Program-made: the position numbers and the translations under genes
Assembly: GCA_938016505.1 (NCBI GenBank)
Contig: CALLWN010000357.1
Location: 1-15,237, forward strand
DNA length: 15,237 nt
Origin: an uncultured Sphingomonadaceae bacterium
GTDB lineage: Bacteria; Pseudomonadota; Alphaproteobacteria; Sphingomonadales; Sphingomonadaceae
Reading direction: 5' to 3'
The notes under the pieces: model-generated
The model's input: only the letters and a program-made list of their open reading frames with translations
Database searches by the model: none
What the model was told of the DNA's origin: nothing
In this document: piece by piece, positions 1 through 8,503 of the stretch
How the letters are laid out: each line of letters opens with the position of its first letter
Numbering within the stretch: the first letter of the stretch is position 1

Positions 1-659
1 TAGCGGTCGAGATGGTCGGGGGTGATGTTGGTGAGGATGGCGATGTCGCAGGCGAGGCTCATGGCGAGATCGATCTGGAAGCTCGAGAGCTCGAGGACGA
101 AGACGCCGCCTTCGGGAAGGGGGGCCGCATCGAGGATTGGCGCGCCGATGTTGCCGCCGAGATGGGCCGGAAGCCCGGCCTCTGCGACGAGGTGGTGGAG
201 GAGCGCGGTGGTGGTCGACTTGCCGTTGGTGCCGGTGATGCCCACGAGCCGGTGCGGCGGGAAGGTGGCGCGCGCTGCCTCGAACAGCTCCATGTCGCCG
301 AGGACGGGAAGGCCGGCGGCGCGCGCCCGGGCGATGAGCGGGTGGCGGTTGAGGGGGACGCCCGGCGACACGATGAGGCCGGCGAGGCCGGCGAGCGGGG
401 CTGTCATCGGGTCTTCGAGGGGAAGGTCCGGGAAGGCAGCGCGGGCGGCAGCGCGCGCCTCGGCGCTGTCGTCCCAGGCGGTCGCCTGCGCGCCCGAGCG
501 GGCGAGGAAGCCGAGCGTCGCGAGGCCCGAGCGGGCGAGGCCGAACACGGCGTAGCGCCGGCCGGCGAGCGCGGGGGCGGAGATGGCGGGGGCCGGAGAG
601 TCGGGGGCCGGCGAACCGGGGGCCGGCGAACCGGGGGCTGGCGAACCGGGGGCGCTCAT
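1..659 (-). CDS. murD: UDP-N-acetylmuramoyl-L-alanine--D-glutamate ligase (MurD), N-terminal part; 3' end beyond window
   Basis: MurD adds D-glutamate to UDP-MurNAc-L-Ala in the cytoplasm, using ATP. About 219 residues are visible. They include a Rossmann-like N-terminal domain ([10 protein letters not shown] near residue 36), the ATP P-loop [10 protein letters not shown] at residues 140-149, and [10 protein letters not shown] at the window edge, all typical of Mur ligases. The ATG at 659-657 overlaps the mraY stop as ATGA, and no strong Shine-Dalgarno precedes it, so translation is probably coupled. No other in-frame start lies before the Rossmann strand. Residues 3-24 are an odd extension of tandem Ala-Pro-Gly-Ser-Pro units, encoded by a 15-bp DNA repeat, and are not part of the known fold. 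The C-terminal domain lies outside the window. The identification is secure. Confidence 0.96.
   Translation of the reverse strand, partial: MSAPGSPAPGSPAPGSPAPDSPAPAISAPALAGRRYAVFGLARSGLATLGFLARSGAQATAWDDSAEARAAARAAFPDLPLEDPMTAPLAGLAGLIVSPGVPLNRHPLIARARAAGLPVLGDMELFEAARATFPPHRLVGITGTNGKSTTTALLHHLVAEAGLPAHLGGNIGAPILDAAPLPEGGVFVLELSSFQIDLAMSLACDIAILTNITPDHLDR
588..652. repeat. 15-bp tandem repeat inside the murD 5' end (about 4.3 copies)
   Basis: Units at 588-602, 603-617, 618-632 and 633-647 share the pattern gggggccggcgaacc, and 648-652 begins a fifth copy. The second and third units are identical, the fourth differs at one base, and the first is more diverged at its end. The period of 15 keeps the murD frame, so on the minus strand it encodes Ala-Pro-Gly-Ser-Pro repeats (Asp replaces Gly in the unit farthest from the start). 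Copy number could vary by slippage without breaking the gene; that is inference. Confidence 0.9.
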
Positions 660-1729
660 CTCAGCTTCAGCGTTGCAAGGCCGGCGAGCGCCAGCACGAT
701 GGCGATGATCCAGAAGCGGATGACGATGGTGGGTTCCGACCCGCCCTTCTTCTCGAAATGGTGGTGGATGGGGGCCATGAGGAAGACCCGCTTGCCGGTC
801 ATCCGGAAGCTTGCGACCTGGACGATGACCGAGACCGCCTCGACGACGAACAGGCCGCCGACGACGAGGAGGACGAGCTCGTGGTTGGTGACGACGGCGA
901 GCCCGCCGATCGCGCCGCCGATGGCGAGGCTGCCGGTGTCGCCCATGAAGACTGCAGCAGGTGGCGCGTTGAACCAGAGGAAGCCGAGCCCGGCGCCGAC
1001 GATCGCCCCGACGAGGACGATGAGTTCACCAGAGCCGCGGACGAAGTGCACGCCGAGATATTCGGCGAAGACGAAGTTGCCGACGAGATAGGCAATGACC
1101 CCGAAGGTGGCGGCGGCGACGATGACCGGCATGATCGCAAGCCCGTCGAGCCCGTCGGTCAGGTTGACGGCGTTGGCTGCGCCGACGATCACCAGCGCGC
1201 CGAAGGCGATGTAGAGGGGACCGAGGTCGAGGCCGGCATCCTTGAGGAACGGGAAATAGAGCACCGTGCCAGTCTGGCGCGAGATGAACCAGACCGCGGC
1301 ACCGGCGATCAGGAACTCGAGCAGGAGGCGCGTGCGCCCGGAGATGCCCGCCGAGCTGTTGCGGGTGACCTTGGCATAGTCGTCGAGGAAGCCGATCGTG
1401 CCGAAGCCAAGCGTCACGAACAGGACCGACCAGACGAAGGGCAGGTCCCACTCCATCCACAGGAGCGTCGAGACTGTGAGGCACAGGAGGATGAGGATGC
1501 CGCCCATGGTGGGCGTCCCCTTCTTGGTGAGGAGGTGGCGTTCGGGCCCATCGGCACGGATCGGCTGGCCCTTGCCCTGGCGGGCGCGCAGCCAGGCGAT
1601 CATCGGGCGACCGATCGCGAGCGCGAGCAGAAGGGCAGTGACGGTCGAGGCCCCGGCACGAAAGGTGAGGTAGCGCACCACATTCGTGGGGCCGGGAAAG
1701 CCGAGCCACTCGAACAGATGGTAGATCAT
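656..1729 (-). CDS. mraY: Phospho-N-acetylmuramoyl-pentapeptide transferase (MraY)
   Basis: MraY transfers phospho-MurNAc-pentapeptide from UDP to undecaprenyl phosphate, making lipid I at the inner membrane. The 357-residue protein is close to the family's usual length and is made of repeated hydrophobic segments. Diagnostic motifs are present: KKGTPTMGG at 69-77, FLDDY at 114-118 with the two acidic residues, NLTDGLDGL at 189-197, FMGDTGS at 261-267, and the histidine motif [11 protein letters not shown] at 319-329. The ATG (1729-1727) overlaps the murF stop as ATGA and is preceded by a GGAGG Shine-Dalgarno about 7 bases upstream. The stop overlaps the murD start in the same way. Nothing looks truncated. 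Confidence 0.98.
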   Translation of the reverse strand: MIYHLFEWLGFPGPTNVVRYLTFRAGASTVTALLLALAIGRPMIAWLRARQGKGQPIRADGPERHLLTKKGTPTMGGILILLCLTVSTLLWMEWDLPFVWSVLFVTLGFGTIGFLDDYAKVTRNSSAGISGRTRLLLEFLIAGAAVWFISRQTGTVLYFPFLKDAGLDLGPLYIAFGALVIVGAANAVNLTDGLDGLAIMPVIVAAATFGVIAYLVGNFVFAEYLGVHFVRGSGELIVLVGAIVGAGLGFLWFNAPPAAVFMGDTGSLAIGGAIGGLAVVTNHELVLLVVGGLFVVEAVSVIVQVASFRMTGKRVFLMAPIHHHFEKKGGSEPTIVIRFWIIAIVLALAGLATLKLR

Positions 1730-3087
1730 GGCGCGGCCTCCGCCGCCAGCGCCTCGACCAGCCGGCCGAGGCGCACGCTGTTCGACCCCTTGACCAGGAG
1801 GACATCGCCCGGCCGGAGCATCGCCCGGGCCCAGGCGAGCGCCTGTTCCCAGTCGGGAAGGTGGGTCGCACCGTCAACCTTCAGGGCCTGCATCTCGGGG
1901 CCCACCAGTGCCAGTTCGGAAATGCCTGCGGCGGCGATCGGGCCGGCGAGGCCGGCGTGCATGGCCGGCGCATCGCGCCCCAGCTCCTTCATGGCGCCGA
2001 GGATGGCGATCCGGCGCCGGGCGGGCGTTTCGGCAAGGACGGCGAGCGCTGCCGCCATCGAGGCGGGGTTGGCGTTGTAGCTCTCGTCGAGGAGGATTGC
2101 GTCGCCGCCCGGCAGGCGCAGGGTGACGCGCGCGCCCCGGCCGTCGAGGCCGGAAAGCCCGGCGAGCGCCAGCCCGGCCTCGGCGAGATCGCCGCCGGCC
2201 GCGGCGACGGCTGCAAGGACGGCAAGCGCGTTCGAGACCCAGTGGCGGCCCGGCATCCCGACCCGGAAGGCGAGGCGATCGCCCATCACGTCGGCGACGA
2301 TATCGGTGCCCTCATGGTCCGGCGCGGCCGAGACGAGGCGGACATCGGCCCCGGGCCCGGTTCCGAAGCCGATGGTCCGGCCGGCATGGGGTGCAGCGCG
2401 GGCCCGCAGAAGCCCGGCATGGGGGTTGTCGGCGGGGAGGATGGCGGTGCCGCCGGGCTCGAGGCCTTCGAAGATCTCGGCCTTGGCCTCGGCGATTCCG
2501 GTCTCGTCGGCAAAGTTCGCGATGTGGACCGGCGCCACCCAGGTGATGACGGCGACATGGGGGCGCACCATGGCTGCGAGGGCGCGGATCTCGCCGGAGT
2601 GGTTCATGCCCATCTCGAACACGGCGAACCGGGTCGAGGCTGGCATCCGGGCGAGCGAGAGCGGGACCCCGGTGTGGTTGTTGTAGCTCCTGACCGACCA
2701 GTGGGTGGCATCGGGCGCGATGCGCTGGAAGGCGCGGCGCAGCGCCTCCTTCACCCCTGTCTTGCCGACCGACCCGGTCACGCCGAGGATGGTGGCGCCC
2801 GTGCGGGCGCGGGCTGCCGCGCCGAGCGCCTCGAGGGCGCGCAGGCTGTCCGCGACCTCGACATGCGGGCCTTCGGCCGGCTGCTCGGCGACGACGCCGG
2901 CGGCGCCGCGGGCGAGCGCGTCGGCGATGAAGCGGTGGCCGTCGGTCGCGGTGCCGCGCAGCGCGACGAAGAGGTCGCCGGCGAGAAGCTCGCGGCTGTC
3001 GAAGGTCACGCCCGAGGCCGCGAAATCGCCGGCAAGCTGGCCTGTGGTCGCGGCCGCGACCTCGGCGCCGGTCCACAGCGGGCTCAT
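1726..3087 (-). CDS. murF: UDP-N-acetylmuramoyl-tripeptide--D-alanyl-D-alanine ligase (MurF)
   Basis: MurF adds D-Ala-D-Ala to the UDP-MurNAc-tripeptide, completing the cytoplasmic pentapeptide precursor with ATP. The 453-residue protein has the three-domain Mur ligase layout. The N-terminal UDP-binding domain contains [17 protein letters not shown] at about 29-45. The ATP loop GVTGSVGKT lies at 102-110, followed by [15 protein letters not shown] at 135-149 and [10 protein letters not shown] at 158-167. The central AEAKAEIF segment carries the lysine expected to be carbamylated, and LDESYNANP and VKGSNSVRL mark the C-terminal part. The start overlaps the murE stop as ATGA and follows a strong GAGGAGG Shine-Dalgarno. 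It sits between MurE and MraY, the order of the reactions. Confidence 0.98.
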   Translation of the reverse strand: MSPLWTGAEVAAATTGQLAGDFAASGVTFDSRELLAGDLFVALRGTATDGHRFIADALARGAAGVVAEQPAEGPHVEVADSLRALEALGAAARARTGATILGVTGSVGKTGVKEALRRAFQRIAPDATHWSVRSYNNHTGVPLSLARMPASTRFAVFEMGMNHSGEIRALAAMVRPHVAVITWVAPVHIANFADETGIAEAKAEIFEGLEPGGTAILPADNPHAGLLRARAAPHAGRTIGFGTGPGADVRLVSAAPDHEGTDIVADVMGDRLAFRVGMPGRHWVSNALAVLAAVAAAGGDLAEAGLALAGLSGLDGRGARVTLRLPGGDAILLDESYNANPASMAAALAVLAETPARRRIAILGAMKELGRDAPAMHAGLAGPIAAAGISELALVGPEMQALKVDGATHLPDWEQALAWARAMLRPGDVLLVKGSNSVRLGRLVEALAAEAAP

Positions 3088-4541
3088 GCGCCGGCCTCCT
3101 CGCGAGCGACGGTCGCGTCATCGAAGGGGTGGACGGCATCGCCGATGATCTGGCCCTGCTCATGGCCCTTGCCGGCGATGAGCACCACGTCGCCCTCGCG
3201 CGCTGTCGCGATGGCACGGGCGATGGCCTCGCGCCGGCCCGGAACCTCGCTCGCCCCCGGGCTCGCGGCGAGAATTGCAGCGCGGATCGCGGCCGGGTCC
3301 TCGCGGCGCGGATTGTCGTCGGTGACGAGCACCAGGTCGGCGGCTTCGGCGGCGATCTGGCCCATCAGCGGGCGCTTGCCGCGATCGCGGTCGCCGCCGC
3401 AGCCGAACACGAGGATGAGCCGGTTGGCCGTGTGCGGGCGCAGTGCGGCAATCGCTGCGGCGAGGGCATCGGGGGTGTGGGCATAGTCCACATAGACCGG
3501 CGCACCAGTTGCCGTTACGGTCGCGCGCTCGAGCCTGCCGCGGATCGGGGTGATCCGGGCGAGCGCTGCGAAGACGCGCGCCGCCGGGTGACCGAGCGCG
3601 ATGACGAGCCCGGCGGCGACGAGCGCATTGGCAGCCTGGTAGCCGCTGATGAGCGGGAGCATCAGCTCATGGCGGGTGCCGGCATGGTCGACCATGAGCC
3701 GCTGGCCGAGCCTGGTGGGCGTGCGCTGGACGAGGCGGAGGAAGCTGCCATCGGGCCCGACGGTGGCGACGGCGAGGCCGCGCGCGGTGGCTGCCTCGAT
3801 CACATGGCGGGTCCAGGCCGCACCCTCGGCGGCGCTGTCTTCGAAGATGATGGCGGGGGCGCCGGGGGAGAGAAGCTCGGTGAACAGGCGGAGCTTGGCA
3901 GCAAGGTAGGACTCCATGCTGCCGTGATAGTCGAGATGGTCGCGCGACAGGTTGGTGAAGGCGGCAGCCGAAACCGGGAGCCCCTCGGTGCGGCGCTGGT
4001 CGAGCCCGTGGGACGAGGCCTCGAAGGCGAGGTGGGTGATGCCTTCGCGGGCGAGGCCGGCAGCGGTTGCGAGAAAGGTCACGATGTCGGGCGTGGTGAG
4101 CGCCGACTGGCCGGCGCGCACCCGTTCGTCAGCGGTCGTGACCCCCAGCGTTCCGATGCTTGCCGCCCGCTCGCCGAGCAGGTGCCAGAGCTGGCGGGCG
4201 ATCTCGACGGTCGAGGTCTTGCCGTTGGTGCCCGTGACGGCAGCGACGGTTGCCGGGTAGGGCTGGAACCAGGCGGCGGCCAGTGCTGCGAAGGCAGCGC
4301 GGGGATCGTCTGCGGCGATGTGGAGCGCCCCCCCGACCCTGGCCTCGGGGCGGGCGACGATGGCGATCGCGCCACTGGCGATCGCGGCGGGAATGACGGT
4401 CTCGCCGTCGAACGACCGGCCGCGGAAGGCGCCGAACACGCAGCCCGGTGCAACCTTGCGGTGGTCGATTGCAAAGCCGGTGATGCGGTCGGCGAGCGGC
4501 GCCAGGGGGGTTCCGGCAAGGGTCATGGCGCCACGGGTCAC
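3084..4541 (-). CDS. murE: UDP-N-acetylmuramoyl-L-alanyl-D-glutamate--2,6-diaminopimelate ligase (MurE)
   Basis: MurE adds the third stem-peptide residue to UDP-MurNAc-L-Ala-D-Glu. The 485-residue product has the ATP loop GTNGKTS at 104-110, EASSHGLDQ at 174-182, the lysine of YLAAKLRLF (K216) that is carbamylated in Mur ligases, and DNPR at 409-412. DNPR is the known specificity motif for meso-diaminopimelate, so the peptidoglycan is predicted to be of the DAP type. I chose the GTG at 4541-4539, which overlaps the ftsI stop as GTGA, because AGGAG lies 8 bases upstream of it. The ATG at 4526 is 15 bases further from that site and has no good Shine-Dalgarno of its own. The next junction, into murF, is ATGA. 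Confidence 0.97.
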   Translation of the reverse strand: MTRGAMTLAGTPLAPLADRITGFAIDHRKVAPGCVFGAFRGRSFDGETVIPAAIASGAIAIVARPEARVGGALHIAADDPRAAFAALAAAWFQPYPATVAAVTGTNGKTSTVEIARQLWHLLGERAASIGTLGVTTADERVRAGQSALTTPDIVTFLATAAGLAREGITHLAFEASSHGLDQRRTEGLPVSAAAFTNLSRDHLDYHGSMESYLAAKLRLFTELLSPGAPAIIFEDSAAEGAAWTRHVIEAATARGLAVATVGPDGSFLRLVQRTPTRLGQRLMVDHAGTRHELMLPLISGYQAANALVAAGLVIALGHPAARVFAALARITPIRGRLERATVTATGAPVYVDYAHTPDALAAAIAALRPHTANRLILVFGCGGDRDRGKRPLMGQIAAEAADLVLVTDDNPRREDPAAIRAAILAASPGASEVPGRREAIARAIATAREGDVVLIAGKGHEQGQIIGDAVHPFDDATVAREEAGA

Positions 4542-6253
4542 CGGCCCCGCTCCTGGTAGAGGCCGGCGATCATGCCGAGGTCCGGCTCGCGGCGCATGTC
4601 GGGGCGGACTCCGAGCACGGGGGCGACGCGGAGAACGACGTTGCGGAAGGCCGGGGCGATCGTTGCGCCCGCAGTGCGGCCGCCCCCGGCCTCGGGGTCG
4701 CCGCGCGGGTCATCGAGCATCACCACAACGACATAGCGCGGATCGTCCATCGGGAACGCGCCAGCGAAGGTGGTGACGTTGCGACCGCGGTCGTAGCCGC
4801 CGCCGGGCCGGAGCTTCTCGGCAGTGCCGGTCTTGCCGCCGACCCGGTAGCCCGGGGCGTCGGCGCGCCGGCCGGTGCCCTCGGTGACGGCAGCGCGCAG
4901 CATGGCCCGCGAGGCGGCCGAGACCTCCTCCGAGAAGACCCGCTCGCCCGGGACAGGCGCGCCAGCCGGCCGCTTGAGGAAGGTTGGCGGGTGGTGGATG
5001 CCGCCATTGACGAGCGTTGCATAGGCGCTGGCGAGGTGGAGCGGCGTGACGGCCATGCCATGGCCGAAGCCGATGGTGAGGACGGAGGACAAGCCCCAGT
5101 TGGCATCGGAGGGGTAGAGGGTGCGGCCCTTCTCGAGGATTTCCGCGGGCACGCGATCGAGAAAGCCGAGTTTCGCGAGAAAGGCCTTCTGGCGGTCCTT
5201 GCCGAGGGCCTCGGCGATTCGGGCAGTGCCGACGTTCGAGGAATGGATGATGACTTCGGGCACGGTCAGCGGCCGGCCCCTGGGGTGGAGATCGCGGATG
5301 GTGTGGCGGCCGATCCGGATGCCGGTCGTGGGGTAGGTTTCGGCGAGCGAGCGGATGGTGCCGGCCTCGAGCCCCATTGCGACCGTCACCGGCTTGAAGG
5401 TGCTGCCAAGCTCGTAGACGCCGAGGGTGATGCGGTTCATGTGGCTGGGCATGCCGGCAAGCCCGCCGGGCGCGTTGGCGTCGAAGGCGGGGAGCGAGGC
5501 GATTGCGAGGACTTCGCCGGTCTTCACGTCCATCACCACTCCGGCGGCGGCCTCGGCGCCCTGCCGGGTCTTCTGGTGGAGCAGTTCGGATTCGAGCACC
5601 TGCTGGACCCGGGCGTCGATCGCGAGCACCAGCGGCTCGTCGCTCCGGCGGGGGTCGCGCAGCCGCTGGTCGAAGGCGCGCTCGATTCCCATCGCGCCTT
5701 CGCCGTCGATGCCGGTGAAGCCGATGAGGTGGGCGGCGAGCGCGCCATTGGGGTAGAGCCGCTCGGGCTCGCGCTCGAGGACGAGGCCGGGCTGGCCGAG
5801 CCTGCGCAGCGCCTCGGCCTGTTCGGGCATGATCCGCCGGGCGACGAAGGTGAAGCGGCCGTCGTGGGTGAGCGCGGCGAGGATGGCGTCCCTTGGCCGG
5901 TTGGGCAGGATGGCGTGGATTGCGTCGGCGAGCGCGGCCTTGTCGCCCAGTATGTCATGGGGCCGGACCGCGAGCGCCATGGCCCGGTAGGTGGTGGCCA
6001 GCACCACGCCGTTGCGGTCGACGATGTCGGCGCGGGCAGGCGCTGCAGCGGCGGCCCGGCTGCTGGACGCAGGCGGAGCGGCAACCGCGAGTTCAACGAG
6101 GCGAAGCCCGAGCACAAATGCGAAGAGGGCGACCGCAAACAGGCCGACGACGAGTCGCTGGCGGGCGACGCCGAGCGCGGCCTGCCTCGCACCGGGAAGC
6201 CGCACCTCAGCTGCGGCTGGGGTGGCGTTTCCTGCCCTGTCGGACCGGCGCAT
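4538..6253 (-). CDS. ftsI: Peptidoglycan D,D-transpeptidase FtsI (PBP3, class B PBP)
   Basis: FtsI cross-links septal peptidoglycan in the periplasm as part of the divisome. The 571-residue protein has a short basic cytoplasmic N terminus, a single membrane segment at about 34-58, an Ala-rich linker, a PBP dimerisation domain from about 75 to 200, and a transpeptidase domain from about 235 to 540. All three penicillin-binding motifs are intact: STFK at 284-287 with the acylated serine S284, SSN at 338-340, and KTG at 474-476 within GGKTGTAEK. The start overlaps the ftsL stop by one base (TGATG), and no Shine-Dalgarno is visible, which suggests coupling to ftsL translation. The length is normal for alphaproteobacterial class B PBPs. 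Confidence 0.97.
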   Translation of the reverse strand: MRRSDRAGNATPAAAEVRLPGARQAALGVARQRLVVGLFAVALFAFVLGLRLVELAVAAPPASSSRAAAAAPARADIVDRNGVVLATTYRAMALAVRPHDILGDKAALADAIHAILPNRPRDAILAALTHDGRFTFVARRIMPEQAEALRRLGQPGLVLEREPERLYPNGALAAHLIGFTGIDGEGAMGIERAFDQRLRDPRRSDEPLVLAIDARVQQVLESELLHQKTRQGAEAAAGVVMDVKTGEVLAIASLPAFDANAPGGLAGMPSHMNRITLGVYELGSTFKPVTVAMGLEAGTIRSLAETYPTTGIRIGRHTIRDLHPRGRPLTVPEVIIHSSNVGTARIAEALGKDRQKAFLAKLGFLDRVPAEILEKGRTLYPSDANWGLSSVLTIGFGHGMAVTPLHLASAYATLVNGGIHHPPTFLKRPAGAPVPGERVFSEEVSAASRAMLRAAVTEGTGRRADAPGYRVGGKTGTAEKLRPGGGYDRGRNVTTFAGAFPMDDPRYVVVVMLDDPRGDPEAGGGRTAGATIAPAFRNVVLRVAPVLGVRPDMRREPDLGMIAGLYQERGR

Positions 6254-6981
6254 CAGGGTTCGATCGGGGTGAGCGGAGCCGATGCGCCGGCGAGCTCTGC
6301 TGGCGGAAGGCCGCTGCCTTCTTCAGGCGTGTCGGCAATTGCGGCGTCGATGATGGCGCCGACCGAGGCGAGCACCAGGCCCGGCGCAGGGCGGGCGGCA
6401 GGCGGCGCGGGCGCTGCCTGCAGCGGCGCCGGAGCCGGGGCGGGGGTTGGCGCGGTCTCGACCGCCAAGCGGGGCAATGCCGGCAGCGGCGTCGGCAGCG
6501 GCGCATCTGCAGCCACGAGGACCGGCGCCGGGGTCTGTGGCCGGACGATGGCGTAGACCGCGAGCTCGGCCGTTCCGCCAAGCAGCTGGCGTGCGCTCGC
6601 AGGCTGCATCCGGAAGGTCGTCTCGTTCCAGCTCTGCAGTTGCGGCAGCCGCATGCGCACGCGCAGCTCCTGGCCGAGCGCGTGGACCTGGCGGGCAAGC
6701 GCGGCATTGGCGGAGGCCAGCTCCTCGGCTGCCTGCCGCTCGGCCGAGACCCGCGCCGAGACCGTGTAGCTGCCGATCGCAACCGCGAGGGTCACGAGCA
6801 CGGTGAGGACTGCGCCCAGCGACCGTCGGCGCCCGGCGGTGCGGGGCGCAGGCGAACGCAGCTGCTGGCGCCGTGACCCGGCACGCCGCCCGCTGCGCCC
6901 GATGCGGCTGCCCCGCCCGACCTGCTCGCCCCGGCCCGAACTGGCGGACCGCGCCGCCCCGATGCCCAACGCCCGCATCAT
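6253..6981 (-). CDS. ftsL: FtsL-like cell division protein with long Pro/Ala-rich C-terminal tail
   Basis: The gene sits between rsmH and ftsI, where ftsL belongs. The 242-residue product has a strongly basic, Arg-rich N terminus (1-53) and one membrane segment at about 55-77. A predicted coiled-coil stretch at about 78-112 (QAAEELASANAALARQVHAL) follows, then LPQLQSWNE at 112-120. This single-pass, short coiled-coil layout fits FtsL, the scaffold that links FtsB/FtsQ and FtsI. Unusually for FtsL (commonly about 100-120 residues), residues 148-200 form a Pro/Ala-rich linker, followed by a less biased end (201-242). ATG at 6981 overlaps the rsmH stop (ATGA); a second ATG follows at once. FtsL sequences diverge strongly, so the name rests on synteny and topology. 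Confidence 0.82.
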   Translation of the reverse strand: MMRALGIGAARSASSGRGEQVGRGSRIGRSGRRAGSRRQQLRSPAPRTAGRRRSLGAVLTVLVTLAVAIGSYTVSARVSAERQAAEELASANAALARQVHALGQELRVRMRLPQLQSWNETTFRMQPASARQLLGGTAELAVYAIVRPQTPAPVLVAADAPLPTPLPALPRLAVETAPTPAPAPAPLQAAPAPPAARPAPGLVLASVGAIIDAAIADTPEEGSGLPPAELAGASAPLTPIEP

Positions 6982-7931
6982 GCCGCCAGATCCTCGGGCA
7001 GATCCTCTGGCCAGGCGGGCGCCGCCGACCGGCGCGCAGCGCGCAAAATCGCCGAGCGCGCGCGCGGGTTGGCGGCCAGCTCGACCGGGCCGGGGCGCCG
7101 TGGGCGCATCGGGCGCTCGAAACTGGGCGCCGGGCGGTTGCGCGGGCGCTCGGGCAGATGGCGCGAACCGGCCGGACCGGGTGCCGAGCGATCGGCGAGA
7201 AAGCGCTTGACGATGCGGTCCTCGAGACTGTGGAAGCTGACCACTGCGAGGCGCCCGCCGGCGCGCAGCACCCGCTCGGCAGCGCCGAGCCCGCGGGCCA
7301 GTTCGCCAAGCTCGTCATTGACCTGCATCCGGAGCGCCTGGAAGGTGCGGGTCGCCGGGTCGCGGCGCTGGCCCCTGGGGTTGCCGAGCGCGGCCCTGAC
7401 CAGGGCCGCGAGCTGGCCGGTTGTCGTGACCGGCCGCGCCTTCACCAGCGCGCGGGCGATGCGGCGGGCAGCCGGCTCCTCGCCAAGGCGGAAGATGATG
7501 GCTGCCAGTTCGGCTTCGGCAGCGCTGTTCACAAGGTCGGCCGCAGTCGGCCCGTCGCCGCCCATGCGCATGTCGAGCGGGGCGTCATGACGGAACGACA
7601 TGCCGTAGGCCGGATCGTCAAGCTGCATCGAGGACACGCCGAGGTCGAAGGCGACGGCATCGGCCGAGGCAGGCGCGAGATGGGCGTCGAGCCGGGAAAA
7701 GGGCGCGCAGACGAAGGTGAAGCGGCCCGGGTTGGCTTCGCCGAGCGGATCGGCAAGCGCGCGCACCCGCGGATCGCGGTCGAAGGCGGTCACCCGGGCA
7801 CCGGCGGCGAGGAAGGCGCGGGCATAGCCGCCGGCGCCGAAGGTCGCATCAACCGCGTGGTCGCCCGGCGACAGCGCGAGCGCTGCGAGCACTTCGGGGA
7901 GGAGAACGCTCTGGTGGCGGCGAGCGTCCAT
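6978..7931 (-). CDS. rsmH: 16S rRNA (cytosine(1402)-N4)-methyltransferase (RsmH/MraW)
   Basis: RsmH uses S-adenosylmethionine to methylate N4 of C1402 in 16S rRNA at the ribosomal P site. The 317-residue protein shows the family signatures in order: HQSVLLPEVL at 6-15, the SAM-binding loop DATFGAGGY at 28-36, DLGVSSMQLD at 96-105, RTFQALRMQVNDEL at 195-208, and SFHSLEDRIVK at 232-242. The tail is rich in Arg and Pro, as often seen in this family. The ATG directly abuts the mraZ stop (TGAATG), with AAGGGGG about 5 bases upstream as Shine-Dalgarno. The stop overlaps ftsL as ATGA. The length is typical. Confidence 0.98.
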   Translation of the reverse strand: MDARRHQSVLLPEVLAALALSPGDHAVDATFGAGGYARAFLAAGARVTAFDRDPRVRALADPLGEANPGRFTFVCAPFSRLDAHLAPASADAVAFDLGVSSMQLDDPAYGMSFRHDAPLDMRMGGDGPTAADLVNSAAEAELAAIIFRLGEEPAARRIARALVKARPVTTTGQLAALVRAALGNPRGQRRDPATRTFQALRMQVNDELGELARGLGAAERVLRAGGRLAVVSFHSLEDRIVKRFLADRSAPGPAGSRHLPERPRNRPAPSFERPMRPRRPGPVELAANPRARSAILRAARRSAAPAWPEDLPEDLAA

Positions 7932-8399
7932 TCAGGCCCCCTTGGCCTGGAGGAGGGCGCGCACGGTGCGCAGGAGCCGCGGATCGACCCCCTCGGTCTC
8001 GAGCAGGCGGGGTGGAGCCCAGAGCTCGAAATAGTCGCCAGCGCCGAGGAAGAGCGCCGGGCCGGCGAGCTCGCCGAGTTCGCGCAGGATCGGCGGCAGG
8101 ATGAGCCTGCCATTGTCGTCGTAGCCGATCGTTTCGGCGCTGGCGAAGAGGGTGCGCGCGAGCGCGCCGCGGCCCGGGCCGAAATCGCCGGCGAAGCGCT
8201 GCTCGACCTGGGCATGCAGGGTCTCGAGATAGGTGAGGTCGTAGCCGACAAGGCAGGGCGCATGTTCGGCAGGGGCGAGCACGACGGTCTTGCTGCCGGA
8301 CCGGGCCTCGATGGTCTCGCGGAAGGCGGCAGGCACCGAGAGCCGATGCTTGGCATCGACCTGGTTCAGATAGGTGCCCGAGAAAAAACGGCCCCGCAT
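7932..8399 (-). CDS. mraZ: Transcriptional regulator MraZ
   Basis: MraZ is the first gene of most dcw clusters; in E. coli it binds DNA upstream of its own operon and represses it. The 155-residue product has two AbrB-like MraZ domains, each with the DxxxR signature: DAKHR at 15-19 and DDNGR at 94-98. I chose ATG 8399 because MRGRFFSGTY is the family's usual beginning and GGGGA lies just upstream. The in-frame ATG at 8525 would add 42 unmatched residues and sits at the predicted transcription start. The stop abuts the rsmH start. The candidate target is the ATGG array at 8504-8539. Confidence 0.95.
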   Translation of the reverse strand: MRGRFFSGTYLNQVDAKHRLSVPAAFRETIEARSGSKTVVLAPAEHAPCLVGYDLTYLETLHAQVEQRFAGDFGPGRGALARTLFASAETIGYDDNGRLILPPILRELGELAGPALFLGAGDYFELWAPPRLLETEGVDPRLLRTVRALLQAKGA

Positions 8400-8413
8400 T
8401 CCTGTCCCCGCTG

Positions 8414-8431
8414 CCGGGCGGCCTTGCCCGG
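8414..8431 (-). other. Perfect 6-bp hairpin in the mraZ leader
   Basis: On the minus strand CCGGGC, a 6-base loop and GCCCGG form a perfect inverted repeat that ends 14 bases before the mraZ start codon. It would lie directly upstream of the GGGGACAGGA ribosome-binding region and could influence mraZ initiation. Chance hairpins are common in DNA this G+C-rich, so a function is only a suggestion. Confidence 0.4.
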
Positions 8432-8456
8432 GCCCCCACGACCGGAGCGGGGGTCC
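8431..8456 (-). other. Second G/C hairpin in the mraZ leader
   Basis: GG-A-CCCCC and GGGGGCC pair around an 11-base loop, with a single bulged A in the transcript. It abuts the hairpin at 8414-8431. No U-run follows, so it is not an intrinsic terminator. Its role is unknown, and it may be a by-product of base composition. Confidence 0.3.
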
Positions 8457-8503
8457 GGAGACGGGGGAATCGTGCGCGGCCGTCCCTGGGGAAAAGGGAT
8501 AGC

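Noticed and set aside
4524..4526. ATG 4526 as the murE start
   Set aside because: The AGGAG site is 8 bases from GTG 4541 but 23 from this ATG, and GTG 4541 overlaps the ftsI stop as at the other junctions.
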